Shown here: piece after piece, positions 7,773-17,128 of the stretch
Position numbering within the stretch: the stretch's first letter is position 1
How the letters are laid out: each line of letters starts with the position of its first letter
NCBI GenBank assembly: GCA_934254915.1
Contig: CAKQMH010000003.1
Location: 121,717-185,716 of the forward strand
DNA length: 64,000 nucleotides
Source: an uncultured Alphaproteobacteria bacterium
GTDB taxonomy: Bacteria; Pseudomonadota; Alphaproteobacteria; RF32; CAG-239
Reading direction: 5' to 3'
Position numbers and translations under genes: made by a program
The notes under the pieces: generated by a model
Databases searched by the model: none
The model's input: only the letters and a program-made list of their open reading frames with translations
What the model was told of the DNA's origin: nothing

Positions 7773-10502
7773 ATGATAGGCTCAATCGCACGCAAAATTT
7801 TCGGCAGTGCCAATGACAGATACATTAAAAGATTATATAAAATTGTTCAGCAAATTAACGGTTTTGAACCTTCGATTTCTCCACTCAGTGATGAAGAATT
7901 GAAAGCTAAAACCGATGAATTTCGCCGTCGCTTAAAAGAAGGTGAAACTTTGGATGATATCTTGCCGGAAGCCTTTGCGGTTGTGCGGGAAGCTGCCAAA
8001 CGTACGCTTGGTCAGCGCCATTATGATGTTCAGTTAATCGGTGGTATTGTTTTGCACCGCGGACAAATTGCCGAAATGAAAACCGGTGAAGGTAAAACCT
8101 TAGTCGCCACTTTGGCCGCTTATCTTAATGCCCTGGAAGGCAAGGGCGTTCATATCGTAACCGTAAACGATTATTTGGCTAAGCGCGATGCCGAATGGAT
8201 GGGGCAGGTTTATCGCTTTTTGGGCTTGACGGTCGACTATATTATTCATGAAAAAGACGACAATGCTCGCCGCATTGCCTATAATTGTGACATTATTTAT
8301 GCTACTAATAATGAGCTTGGTTTCGATTATCTACGCGATAATATGAAGTTCAGCTTAGATGAGATGGTTCAACGCCCGTTTAATTTTGCCATTGTCGACG
8401 AAGTTGACTCTATCTTGATTGATGAGGCGCGTACGCCGTTGATTATTTCCGGTGCGGCTGAAGACAGTTCGGAAAAATATATTCTGGTTAACAAAATTAT
8501 TCCGCGGCTGACCGAGGCTGATTATGAAAAAGATGAAAAAGCCCGCAGTGTTACTCTGACCGAAGCCGGTATGACGCACGTTGAAGCTTTGCTTAAAGAA
8601 GTCGGCTTGATAAAAGAAGGCGGTTTGTATGATATCGGCAATGTCAGCCTTGTTCACCATGTAAATCAGGCTTTGCGCGCGCATAAAATGCACATTCGCG
8701 ATGTCGATTACATCGTCAAAAATGATAAAGTTGTGATTATTGATGAATTTACCGGCCGTATGATGGAAGGCCGCCGTTATTCTGACGGACTTCATCAGGC
8801 GATTGAGGCTAAAGAAGGTGTTACCATCCAGTCTGAAAACCAAACTCTGGCATCTATCACTTTCCAAAACTACTTCCGTCTATATCCCAAATTGTCAGGT
8901 ATGACCGGAACGGCAATGACCGAGGAAGCCGAATTCGGCGATATCTATAATCTTACCTGTGTCGAAATTCCGACCAACCGTCCGGTTTTGCGCCAAGATT
9001 TGCATGATGAAATTTATCGTACCGAAAAGGAAAAGTATGACGCCATAATTAAAACCATTTTGGAATGTCATGCCAAAGGGCAGCCGGTTTTGGTCGGTAC
9101 TACCTCAATCGAAAAATCCGAATTGGTGGCAGATTTGCTGCGTGCCAAATCAAATGTCAAGTTTGAGGTTTTGAATGCCCGCCACCATGAACGCGAGGCG
9201 GCAATTGTCGCACAAGCCGGTGTCCCCGGTGCAATTACCATTGCTACAAACATGGCCGGACGCGGTACTGATATTCAGCTTGGCGGTAACCTTGATATGC
9301 GCTTGAAAGAAATGCTCAAAGGCGATGAAACTCCGGAGCAGATTGCGGCTATGCGCGATAAATTGAAAGTCCAAATCGAGGAAGATAAGCAAAAAGTTTT
9401 GGCTGCCGGCGGATTATATATTATCGGTACGGAACGCCACGAAAGCCGCCGTATTGATAACCAATTGCGCGGTCGTTCAGGACGTCAGGGCGACCCCGGA
9501 ATATCAAAATTTTACTTGTCTTTGCAAGATGATTTGATGCGTATTTTCGGCTCTGACCGTATGGCAGTTATGCTGCAGCGCTTGGGTCTGCCCGAAGGTG
9601 AGCCGCTTGTTCACCCGTGGATTAGCAAGGCTTTGGAAAAAGCTCAGCAAAAAGTCGAGGAACGCAACTTTGATATCCGTAAAAACTTGCTCAAATATGA
9701 CAACGTGATGAATGATCAACGTAAAGTTATTTATGAGCAGCGCAAAGAATTGATGGAAACTGATGATGTTTCTGAAACTATTTTGGATATGCGCCATGAG
9801 CAAATCCGCAATATCATCGCTCGTAATATCCAGTACGGATCTTCTCCGCGCGAATGGCCGACAGATGTCTTGCAGCAGGAATTAGCGCGTATGACCGGTA
9901 TCATTTTCCCGATTGCCGAGTGGAGCAATGAGCCGGAAATGGATTATGAGAAACTGGAAGACAAAGTTATTACCGCAGTCGATGAACAGGTTGCTCTCAA
10001 AAATGCCAATGTTCCGACGGAGATTTTACGCTTGGTCGAAAAATCGGTGTTACTGCAGGAACTTGACGGCTTGTGGAAAGATCATATCGCTACGCTCGAA
10101 TATATGCGCCACACAATTGTTTTGCGTGCTTACGGCCAGAAAGATCCACTAAATGAGTATAAGAAGGAAGCCTTTAATCTCTTTTCGGATATGCTTAACC
10201 AGTTAGGCGAGAAGGTTACATTTATCTTGTTGCGTACGGTTATTCAAAGCAATTCGGCCGATACTCTGCAAAATCAAACTCCGCGGCATAAAAATGTTCA
10301 GGAAATTCATGAGAATCCGGAGTCAGTTATCGGCGGTGGTACTTCTTCTCCGGTTGCTGAGCCGGAAAAAGCCGCTCCTTTCCAATATAACAAGGGGGCT
10401 GTTGATCCGCATAATCCGGCCACTTGGGGAAAAGTTGCCCGTAATGACTTGTGTCCGTGCGGCAGCGGCAAAAAGTACAAGCATTGCCACGGTCAAGTCT
10501 GA
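7773..10502 (+). CDS. secA: Preprotein translocase ATPase SecA
   Basis: A 909-residue motor that drives proteins through SecYEG. The Walker A motif TGEGKT is near residue 104, Walker B IVDEVDSILIDEART follows, then the preprotein-crosslinking domain and the second motor half (ATNMAGRGTDIQLGG, GRSGRQGDPG). The protein ends in the zinc-binding SEC-C tail CPCGSGKKYKHC. Length is normal. The GGAAAATAAAG leader precedes the ATG and a terminator follows immediately, so the gene appears monocistronic. Confidence 0.98.
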   Translation: MIGSIARKIFGSANDRYIKRLYKIVQQINGFEPSISPLSDEELKAKTDEFRRRLKEGETLDDILPEAFAVVREAAKRTLGQRHYDVQLIGGIVLHRGQIAEMKTGEGKTLVATLAAYLNALEGKGVHIVTVNDYLAKRDAEWMGQVYRFLGLTVDYIIHEKDDNARRIAYNCDIIYATNNELGFDYLRDNMKFSLDEMVQRPFNFAIVDEVDSILIDEARTPLIISGAAEDSSEKYILVNKIIPRLTEADYEKDEKARSVTLTEAGMTHVEALLKEVGLIKEGGLYDIGNVSLVHHVNQALRAHKMHIRDVDYIVKNDKVVIIDEFTGRMMEGRRYSDGLHQAIEAKEGVTIQSENQTLASITFQNYFRLYPKLSGMTGTAMTEEAEFGDIYNLTCVEIPTNRPVLRQDLHDEIYRTEKEKYDAIIKTILECHAKGQPVLVGTTSIEKSELVADLLRAKSNVKFEVLNARHHEREAAIVAQAGVPGAITIATNMAGRGTDIQLGGNLDMRLKEMLKGDETPEQIAAMRDKLKVQIEEDKQKVLAAGGLYIIGTERHESRRIDNQLRGRSGRQGDPGISKFYLSLQDDLMRIFGSDRMAVMLQRLGLPEGEPLVHPWISKALEKAQQKVEERNFDIRKNLLKYDNVMNDQRKVIYEQRKELMETDDVSETILDMRHEQIRNIIARNIQYGSSPREWPTDVLQQELARMTGIIFPIAEWSNEPEMDYEKLEDKVITAVDEQVALKNANVPTEILRLVEKSVLLQELDGLWKDHIATLEYMRHTIVLRAYGQKDPLNEYKKEAFNLFSDMLNQLGEKVTFILLRTVIQSNSADTLQNQTPRHKNVQEIHENPESVIGGGTSSPVAEPEKAAPFQYNKGAVDPHNPATWGKVARNDLCPCGSGKKYKHCHGQV

Positions 10503-10521
10503 GGCTCAGAGCCTAAATAAG

Positions 10522-10558
10522 AAAACACCTTGGAATATTTTCGTTCCAAGGTGTTTTT
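10522..10558 (+). terminator. Terminator of secA
   Basis: CACCTTGGAA-TATTTTCG-TTCCAAGGTG followed by TTTTTT, 20 bp after the secA stop. Confidence 0.85.
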
Positions 10559-10582
10559 TGTATATTGATTGTGCATTTAGGC

Positions 10583-12169
10583 TTAATGAGCCTCGTGTGT
10601 TTTGCTGAATACAATTTTCGGAAAGTCTTCTTGTGTCTTATTTAAATGCCATGCATTCCGTGCCAAAAAGACCAATTCTCCGTCATTGTCCTGTGCGATA
10701 TTCATTTGATTGCTGTCAGTAAAACGTTTCAACTCGGTTTTATCTTCACAGCTTATCCACCGAGCTGTATAATACTGCGTGGCTTCGAACATAACCGGCA
10801 AACCGAATTCGTTTTTAATTCGGTCAGCCATAACTTCAAATTGCAGAACGCCGACAACGCCGACAATCCATTCCGCTCCGATAATCGGTTTGAAAATGCT
10901 GGCTCCGCCTTCTTCGGCAATTTGCTTCAGTGCATCACCAAGGTGTTTTGATTTTAACGGATCAAGCGCGCGTGCCGATTTAAGCATTTCCGGAGCAAAA
11001 CTTGGTATTCCCGTGAAGTTAAATTTTTCTCCTTCGGTAAGCGTATCGCCGATTCGCAATTGTCCGTGGTTGGGAATGCCGATAATATCTCCGGCATAAG
11101 CATCTTCGGCCAACTCGCGTTCCTGCGCCAAAAACATTACCGGTGTCGGTACTTTTATTTCTTTTCCGGTACGGACTTGCAGTAGTTTCATCCCACGTTT
11201 AAAGTGTCCGGAACAAATCCGCATAAATGCGATACGATCGCGGTGTTTGGGGTCCATGTTGGCCTGAATCTTGAAAATAAAGCCGCTGACTTTATTTTCA
11301 TCAGGCGAAACCATTCTTTGCACTGCCGGGTGCGGACGCGGCGTCGGCGCCATTGCGCACAAACCTTCCAAAACTTCACGCACACCGAAATTATTAATGG
11401 CGCTGCCGAAAAATACCGGCGTTAAAGTTCCGTCCAGATAAGACTGCAAATCAAACTTCGGACAAAGTTCTTTAATCATTTCAACATCTTCGCGGAGTTT
11501 GGCTACCATATGTTCCGGCAGAAGCTGGTCCAGTTTTTCGTCATCAAGTCCGCGGCAGGTTTCAATGGTCGAGTTTATCTGCGATTTATCACCGGTTTTA
11601 TTCATTAAAATCAATTGGTCATTAATCAAATCATAACAACCCAAAAAATCTTTACCCATGCCGATAGGCCAGCTTGCCGGCGTAACATCAAGCGCTAAAG
11701 TTTTTTCAATTTCATCCAGCAAGGCAAACGGGTCTTGTCCTTCACGGTCAAGCTTGTTGATAAAAGTTAAAATCGGCACATCCCGCAGGCGGCAGACTTC
11801 AAACAGTTTTTTAGTCTGTGTTTCAATACCTTTAGCGGAATCCAATACCATTATGGCCGAGTCAACCGCTGTCAACACCCTGTAAGTATCTTCCGAAAAA
11901 TCTTCGTGTCCGGGAGTATCAAGCAGATTGAACGTTATGTTGTTGTACACAAAGTTCATAACGGATGAGGCTACGGAAATACCGCGCTCTTGTTCTACTT
12001 TCATCCAGTCGGAACGAGCATGGCGATTTTCACCGCGGGCTTTAACCGCACCGGCTTGTTGAATTGCCCCGCCGAAAAGCAACAGTTTTTCCGTCAATGT
12101 TGTTTTACCGGCATCGGGGTGGGAGATAATGGCAAATGTCTTGCGAATATTGGGCTTATTTTCGGGCAT
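10583..12169 (-). CDS. prfC: Peptide chain release factor 3
   Basis: A 528-residue translational GTPase that recycles RF1/RF2 from the ribosome. G1 is SHPDAGKT, G3 DTPGHEDFSEDTYR and G4 NKLD. The RF3-specific stretch GAIQQAGAVKARG, which separates it from EF-G, lies at residues 34-46. Length matches E. coli PrfC. The start ATG follows an A/T-rich leader; no downstream partner on the same strand closer than the secA terminator. Confidence 0.97.
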   Translation of the reverse strand: MPENKPNIRKTFAIISHPDAGKTTLTEKLLLFGGAIQQAGAVKARGENRHARSDWMKVEQERGISVASSVMNFVYNNITFNLLDTPGHEDFSEDTYRVLTAVDSAIMVLDSAKGIETQTKKLFEVCRLRDVPILTFINKLDREGQDPFALLDEIEKTLALDVTPASWPIGMGKDFLGCYDLINDQLILMNKTGDKSQINSTIETCRGLDDEKLDQLLPEHMVAKLREDVEMIKELCPKFDLQSYLDGTLTPVFFGSAINNFGVREVLEGLCAMAPTPRPHPAVQRMVSPDENKVSGFIFKIQANMDPKHRDRIAFMRICSGHFKRGMKLLQVRTGKEIKVPTPVMFLAQERELAEDAYAGDIIGIPNHGQLRIGDTLTEGEKFNFTGIPSFAPEMLKSARALDPLKSKHLGDALKQIAEEGGASIFKPIIGAEWIVGVVGVLQFEVMADRIKNEFGLPVMFEATQYYTARWISCEDKTELKRFTDSNQMNIAQDNDGELVFLARNAWHLNKTQEDFPKIVFSKTHEAH

Positions 12170-12326
12170 TATTTTTCTACTTTATATTTGTTAATCTGAA
12201 AATTAAGAGTGTTGTACACAAAAAACAGCATATTTTCAAGCGGTAATTGTGTAAAATTTAGTTTCGTTATTAAACAAAAAGCGCCAATGTGTCAGACATC
12301 AGCGCATTGTTGTTTGAACAACTGCC

Positions 12327-13595
12327 TTAAAACGGGCTGCTTACGTTAGGTACAATATTTTGCGGCGCAGTAACTGCGGCCGGTGTTGCAACTTCCGCCG
12401 TAACGTTTATTGTTTCAGGCTCAGGTTCTTTAACGGTAATTTGTACTTCTGGCGCGCTGTTATCGGCATTTACGACCGCTGTAGCAGTCGGTGCTGAAGC
12501 TGTTGTGGGTTGAACCGGAGCGGCAACCGGCTGAGCCGGAGTTTCAGTTTGCGCTTTCGGTGCCGCGCGGTTAATTCCCAGATATCTTTCAATCGCTTTC
12601 TTTTCCGCATCTTTTTCTTTGGAAGTAATCAAATTCAAATCATAAATCACTTCCAATTTGCGTAAATCCTTAGCTGCTCCTAAAATATCCTTGGAAGGTG
12701 CTTTGGGCTTCATTCTTGTCCGCGGGTTAGGCGGCAACAGAGCCTCAATAATCACATCACGTTCTGCCGAAAATTCCCGTGGTGTAATCGCACGGCTCTC
12801 AACGGCATCTTTGAGGACGTTGATGCGCTCAATAATCAAATCCGGCGAGGGAACGGGAGCATCAATGCCGGTTGCCGGAGGCGTACTGGTCAAGGGCAGT
12901 AATCCGCCGACATTAGCCGTACGGCGGCTCAAAAATTCATCTTTGGTAATCAAATCTTTTTCTGCTAACTCCTTAAGTATCAGAAAACGGGAGATAATGT
13001 TCTGCTCATTGGCGGTAAATAATTCGCCGATGTCCGGTTTCTTTACCGGTTGCGGTGCTGTTCTTTTTTCTAAAGCCCGATTAATTGTCGCCTTGGTTTG
13101 TTCGGCACCGGCTTTGTCGGAAATTTTGAAAGTTTTAATTCCGTTGGGATTTTCAATTACCAGTTCGCTTTGTTTAATTGTGAGCATCCGCAAACGTCGG
13201 CGGGCAATCTCCGAAATTTTTTCCGGCACGCCGCTGTCTGTTCCGAGTATGGTCTTCTGATCACCGTTAATGATAATCAGGTCTTCATAATATTGGCGGG
13301 CGCGGTTGGCTCGACCAAGTTTTTCGGCATTCAGCGCTCCAACAAGCAAAGCCTGTTGGTTGCGGGGATTATCTCTAAGCGATTCCAATACCAGCTCTTG
13401 CGCCTTTTTAAAATCTCCCTGCGAATAGGCTACGGTAGCCATTTCCGCTGATTTATCACCGGTTTTTTCAAATTGTTTGACAATCCAGTTAGATTCTTGA
13501 TCAGTGTCTTTTTTATTAAAGATAGCACAGCCGCTCAGCAGTCCGCAAACCATTGAACTGCAGATAATTGTACTCATAAGACGGGTCGAAATCAC
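12327..13595 (-). CDS. Lipoprotein with TPR-like N-terminal region
   Basis: A 422-residue lipoprotein if started at the GTG at 13595, which is preceded by GGAG with 7-nt spacing (an in-frame GTG 15 nt further upstream also exists). The lipobox LLSGC is at about residues 18-22. Residues ~55-115 form TPR-like helices (AYSQGDFKKAQELVLESLRD). Two SHOCT-like stretches follow (LAEKDLITKDEFLSRR and VESRAITPREFSAERD), then an alanine/proline/valine-rich low-complexity C-terminus. No function assigned; an outer-membrane or periplasmic structural role is inferred. Confidence 0.75.
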   Translation of the reverse strand: MISTRLMSTIICSSMVCGLLSGCAIFNKKDTDQESNWIVKQFEKTGDKSAEMATVAYSQGDFKKAQELVLESLRDNPRNQQALLVGALNAEKLGRANRARQYYEDLIIINGDQKTILGTDSGVPEKISEIARRRLRMLTIKQSELVIENPNGIKTFKISDKAGAEQTKATINRALEKRTAPQPVKKPDIGELFTANEQNIISRFLILKELAEKDLITKDEFLSRRTANVGGLLPLTSTPPATGIDAPVPSPDLIIERINVLKDAVESRAITPREFSAERDVIIEALLPPNPRTRMKPKAPSKDILGAAKDLRKLEVIYDLNLITSKEKDAEKKAIERYLGINRAAPKAQTETPAQPVAAPVQPTTASAPTATAVVNADNSAPEVQITVKEPEPETINVTAEVATPAAVTAPQNIVPNVSSPF

Positions 13596-13700
13596 CAATG
13601 TACTCCTCACAAAATTTGTATCTCAAAAGATAACTTTTTACCTATATTATAAAAGAATAACTTATATTACAATAATTTTGTTTGCTTTGTGAATTTGTGC

Positions 13701-13728
13701 TTGATTTATAAAATATTTTCGGTAGTAT
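13701..13728 (+). promoter_or_regulatory. Probable promoter of tRNA-Leu
   Basis: TTGATT (13701-13706), a 16-bp spacer and TAGTAT (13723-13728), about 30 bp before the tRNA 5' end. Confidence 0.45.
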
Positions 13729-13757
13729 GCAGACAATTAATTAAATATTAATAGGTT

Positions 13758-13842
13758 GCGAGCGTGGTGAAATTGGTAGACACGCCAGACTTAGGATCTG
13801 GTGCCGCAAGGTTTGAGAGTTCGAGTCTCTCCGCTCGCACCA
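13758..13842 (+). tRNA. tRNA-Leu (TAG)
   Basis: 85-nt class II tRNA with an encoded CCA. The acceptor stem is GCGAGCG/CGCTCGC, the anticodon loop CTTAGGA lies between CCAGA and TCTGG (anticodon TAG), and a short variable arm (TGCCGCAAGGTT region) is typical of leucine. It lies 44 bp before tig with only a weak hairpin between, so read-through into tig is possible. Confidence 0.96.
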
Positions 13843-13886
13843 TTCCATTGTGAATGGAAGTCTTTTGTTAAGGAAAGTGAAGATTC

Positions 13887-15257
13887 ATGAATGTTACCGA
13901 ATTAAAATCCGAAGGATTGAAAAAAGAATACAAAGTTGTTGTCGCTGCTGCAGATTTTGCCAAAAATGTTGATGACAAGATTAAACAAATCGCCAAGACC
14001 GCAAAACTTCCCGGTTTTCGTTCCGGCAAAGCACCTTTTGCGATGCTGAAGAAAAAATATCAGGAAGCGGTTACCGGTGAAGTTTTGGAAGACACAATCC
14101 GCTCAACCGTGGCTGATTTGGTTAAAGACAAAAATCTGCGTCCGGCCATGCAGCCGAATGTAAAAATCGCCTCTTTTGCTGACGGCAAAGATATTGAGTT
14201 GGAAGTTTCGGTTGAAAATCTTCCGGAGATTAAGGTTAAAGACTTCAGCAACATCAAGTTAGATAAGCTGATGGCCGAAGTTCCGGCTGAAGAAGTCGAA
14301 AAAGCTCTCAAATATTTGTCACAAGCCCGCAAAACGACCAAAGTTGCCGAAGGCAAAAAAGCCGCTAAAGGCGACACGGTTGTGATTGACTTTGTCGGTT
14401 CGGTTGACGGGGTTGAATTCCAGGGCGGCAAAGGTAATAACTATCCTTTGGAACTTGGTTCAAATTCTTTCATCCCCGGTTTCGAAGACCAATTATTGGA
14501 TTCAGTTGCCGGTGATCATGTCGATGTTAAGGTTAAATTCCCCGAGAATTATCATGCTAAAGACTTGGCCGGCAAGGATTCAGTCTTTGCAGTCGATGTC
14601 AAAGAAGTTCGCGAGCCGCAAGAAGTTGTTATCGATGATGAATTTGCCAAATCTATGGGTGAAGAAAATCTTGATAAACTTAAAGCTTCTATCTCATCTC
14701 GCATCAAGACCGACTATGAAAATGCTTCTCGTATGAAAATCAAACGCCAGTTGTTGGATGCTTTGGATAAAGAATATAACTTTGAAGTTCCGACTTCTTT
14801 GGTTGATGCTGAGTTCAAGGCTATTGTTGATCAATACGAACAGGCTAAAAAGTATAACCAGCTTGATGAAAGCGAAAAGGCTAAATCTGAAGACGAGTTG
14901 ATGAAAGAATATAAAGAAATCGCCGTTCGTCGGGTTAAACTTGGTTTGGTCTTGTCTGAAGTCGGTCAGGAAGCTAAAGTCAGCATTAAGCCGGAAGATA
15001 TTAATGAAGCCATCATGAACGAGGCTAAGAAATATCCCGGACAAGAAAAATTGGTATTCGATTACTATTTGAAGAACAAACAGGCTGTAGAAGCTTTGAA
15101 AGCTCCGATTTTTGAAGAAAAAATCATTGATTATGTTATCAGCAAAGCTAATGTCAGCGACAAAATCGTTAGTGTTGAAGAACTGTACAACTTCAATGAC
15201 GAGCAGGTAAAAAAAGCTGAAAAAGCCAAAAAAACTACGACTAAAAAATCTGCTTAG
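13887..15257 (+). CDS. tig: Trigger factor
   Basis: A 456-residue ribosome-bound chaperone and prolyl isomerase. The ribosome-docking loop GFRSGKAPFAMLKKKY is at residues ~42-57. The FKBP-type domain begins around residue 155 (KGDTVVIDFVGSVDGVEFQGG). The helical C-terminal arms follow and end in a lysine-rich tail. In most proteobacteria tig is followed directly by clpP and clpX; here five other genes intervene and a terminator ends the tig transcript. Confidence 0.97.
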   Translation: MNVTELKSEGLKKEYKVVVAAADFAKNVDDKIKQIAKTAKLPGFRSGKAPFAMLKKKYQEAVTGEVLEDTIRSTVADLVKDKNLRPAMQPNVKIASFADGKDIELEVSVENLPEIKVKDFSNIKLDKLMAEVPAEEVEKALKYLSQARKTTKVAEGKKAAKGDTVVIDFVGSVDGVEFQGGKGNNYPLELGSNSFIPGFEDQLLDSVAGDHVDVKVKFPENYHAKDLAGKDSVFAVDVKEVREPQEVVIDDEFAKSMGEENLDKLKASISSRIKTDYENASRMKIKRQLLDALDKEYNFEVPTSLVDAEFKAIVDQYEQAKKYNQLDESEKAKSEDELMKEYKEIAVRRVKLGLVLSEVGQEAKVSIKPEDINEAIMNEAKKYPGQEKLVFDYYLKNKQAVEALKAPIFEEKIIDYVISKANVSDKIVSVEELYNFNDEQVKKAEKAKKTTTKKSA

Positions 15258-15274
15258 TCTAAGTTAAGATGCTT

Positions 15275-15305
15275 AAAAACCTCTCTTTGACAGAGAGGTT
15301 TTTTT
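15275..15305 (+). terminator. Terminator of tig
   Basis: AAAACCTCTC-TTTGACA-GAGAGGTTTTTTT, 17 bp after the tig stop. Confidence 0.85.
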
Positions 15306-15379
15306 GTGGAAAAGTTAAATATTTCCCCGCAAATCTGCTGTATTTGGTTATGATTAAACAAATTAAGCGGAGAAATTTT

Positions 15380-17128
15380 ATGCCTAAAATTTTGAAATCG
15401 AATTATTTCCAACTGCCCGTATTTTTGATTTTAGGCGGAATATGCAGTGCTTTAATTCAAAATGATGTGTTATGGGATTTTGCCAACTATCACTACTATA
15501 ATCCGTGGGCTTTGGTTAACAATCGGGTCGGCTATGATATCGCGGTGGGCGGTGGTAACGGCTATTTTAATCCATTGTTGGATTTACCTTTATATTATTT
15601 GATCGTCTTTTTTAATGATTACCCGAACTTTATCTCTTTTATGCAGGGTTTGCCGCTTGGCGCTTTGTTCTTTGTGTTTCTGAAGTTTATCCGTCTGTTT
15701 TTTACAGAAGATGATGCCAAGAGTAAGGTTGCCGTCGGGCTGACATTCTTAATCGGCTGCACCGGTTGGGCGCTATATGCTCAAATCGGCAGCTGTTCTA
15801 ACGAAATAACCATAGCCCTATTGGTAATGTGCAGTATGTATTTGATAGTCTGCGGCATTAGTGACTGTCATCATAACCGCAAGCATACTTTTTTATTATC
15901 AGGGTTTATTTTGGGATCTGCTTTGGGGCTTAAATTGACAGCAATAATATATTGTGTTTCGGCTTTTCTTACCATAATTTTATGTTCTTCGCAGCTCGAG
16001 CGGCCTAAGCAAAAAATTATTTCTTTTATTATCGGGGGCGCGTTAGGTTTTTTGTTGTTCCACGGTTGGTGGTCATTCCGGCTGTGGCAAATGTTCTCAA
16101 ACCCGCTGTTTCCGTTTGCTAACGGTATTTTCAAATCGCCGTGGTTTGTGGCAGATAATTTTCGTGATCCTACTTTTTTGTTGCAAAATTGGCGTGAATA
16201 TCTTTTTTACCCGTTTTATTTTGCCGCCTTCAAGCTTAAAACCGACGGCAGATGTTTGGTTGTTGATTATCGTTTTGTCCTGACTTATCTGGCCGTGCTT
16301 TTGTTTTGTTGGCATGGATTAAAATCGCGTTTGTGGCATAACTCAAGCACCTTAGATAAAAAAATGGTGTTTCTGGTGGCGGCAATTGTTACCTCTTACG
16401 TTGTTTGGATAAGTTTATTTGTTATTCTCCGCTATACTATCCCGTTGGCTCTGATGTCATCAATCTTGATTGTTAAAACCGCCCAAAAACTCACTCCGCA
16501 AAATTTATATGCCCGCGCTTGCTGGTTGTCGTGCTGTGTAATTATCTTATATTCTTTATTATCCACGCCTTATTACAGTGGCGTTTTTGAAAATCGCCAA
16601 AATATGGATATGCCCAAACAATATTTTTTGTATGATTTAGTAAAAGATACACCACAATTCAGTTCCAAGGATAATAAACGTAATTTCTCTAAGTATATTG
16701 AAATTGAAAAAATTAATATTCCTCACGGCAGCCTGTTGGAATTTTATAACCTTCCGGTTGCGGCTATCTTGCCAATGTTGAATGTTGATGCTTCATCTCG
16801 CGGAATTATGATGCAGCAGTTTAATTATGTTACTTTTGATGATAAACATGATGATATATTTGATCTTCCTGCATGGCGTCGGCTCAAACAAAGTATAATC
16901 TCCAATCATAAAGGACCGGTTGTTCAAATAATCGGCGGGGTTAATATCCAACATTATATTAATCAAAAAGACATTTTATGGGATAAGAATAATTATTGCC
17001 GTTGGGTATATAATAACATTGTGCCGTTTTATATGTGTGTAAATCGTAATTTGGCACAGGATGTTTTTAAGGAAAAAGCCCGTGATACAGAATTTAACAA
17101 ACTAGGATTATTTTATGATGAAAAATAA
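15380..17128 (+). CDS. Polytopic membrane protein, GT-C glycosyltransferase-like, copy 1
   Basis: A 582-residue inner-membrane protein with about ten hydrophobic segments and a soluble C-terminal domain (~170 residues). I chose the ATG at 15380 because GGAG lies 7 nt before it and upstream starts fall in the tig terminator. After the first membrane segment comes WDFANYHYYNPWAL, where the Asp resembles the catalytic Asp of GT-C enzymes that use polyprenyl-phosphate sugars; FNPLLDLPLYYL follows. It is clearly paralogous to the next gene and overlaps it by 14 bp. The GT-C assignment is inference from topology and motif. Confidence 0.65.
   Translation: MPKILKSNYFQLPVFLILGGICSALIQNDVLWDFANYHYYNPWALVNNRVGYDIAVGGGNGYFNPLLDLPLYYLIVFFNDYPNFISFMQGLPLGALFFVFLKFIRLFFTEDDAKSKVAVGLTFLIGCTGWALYAQIGSCSNEITIALLVMCSMYLIVCGISDCHHNRKHTFLLSGFILGSALGLKLTAIIYCVSAFLTIILCSSQLERPKQKIISFIIGGALGFLLFHGWWSFRLWQMFSNPLFPFANGIFKSPWFVADNFRDPTFLLQNWREYLFYPFYFAAFKLKTDGRCLVVDYRFVLTYLAVLLFCWHGLKSRLWHNSSTLDKKMVFLVAAIVTSYVVWISLFVILRYTIPLALMSSILIVKTAQKLTPQNLYARACWLSCCVIILYSLLSTPYYSGVFENRQNMDMPKQYFLYDLVKDTPQFSSKDNKRNFSKYIEIEKINIPHGSLLEFYNLPVAAILPMLNVDASSRGIMMQQFNYVTFDDKHDDIFDLPAWRRLKQSIISNHKGPVVQIIGGVNIQHYINQKDILWDKNNYCRWVYNNIVPFYMCVNRNLAQDVFKEKARDTEFNKLGLFYDEK

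Noticed and set aside
8355..8867. 170-codon minus-strand frame inside secA
   Set aside because: Antisense shadow of the secA coding sequence with no homology seen.
15269..15379. Extended N-terminus for the first GT-C-like protein
   Set aside because: The upstream start lies in the tig terminator and lacks a ribosome-binding site; the ATG at 15380 has GGAG at good spacing.
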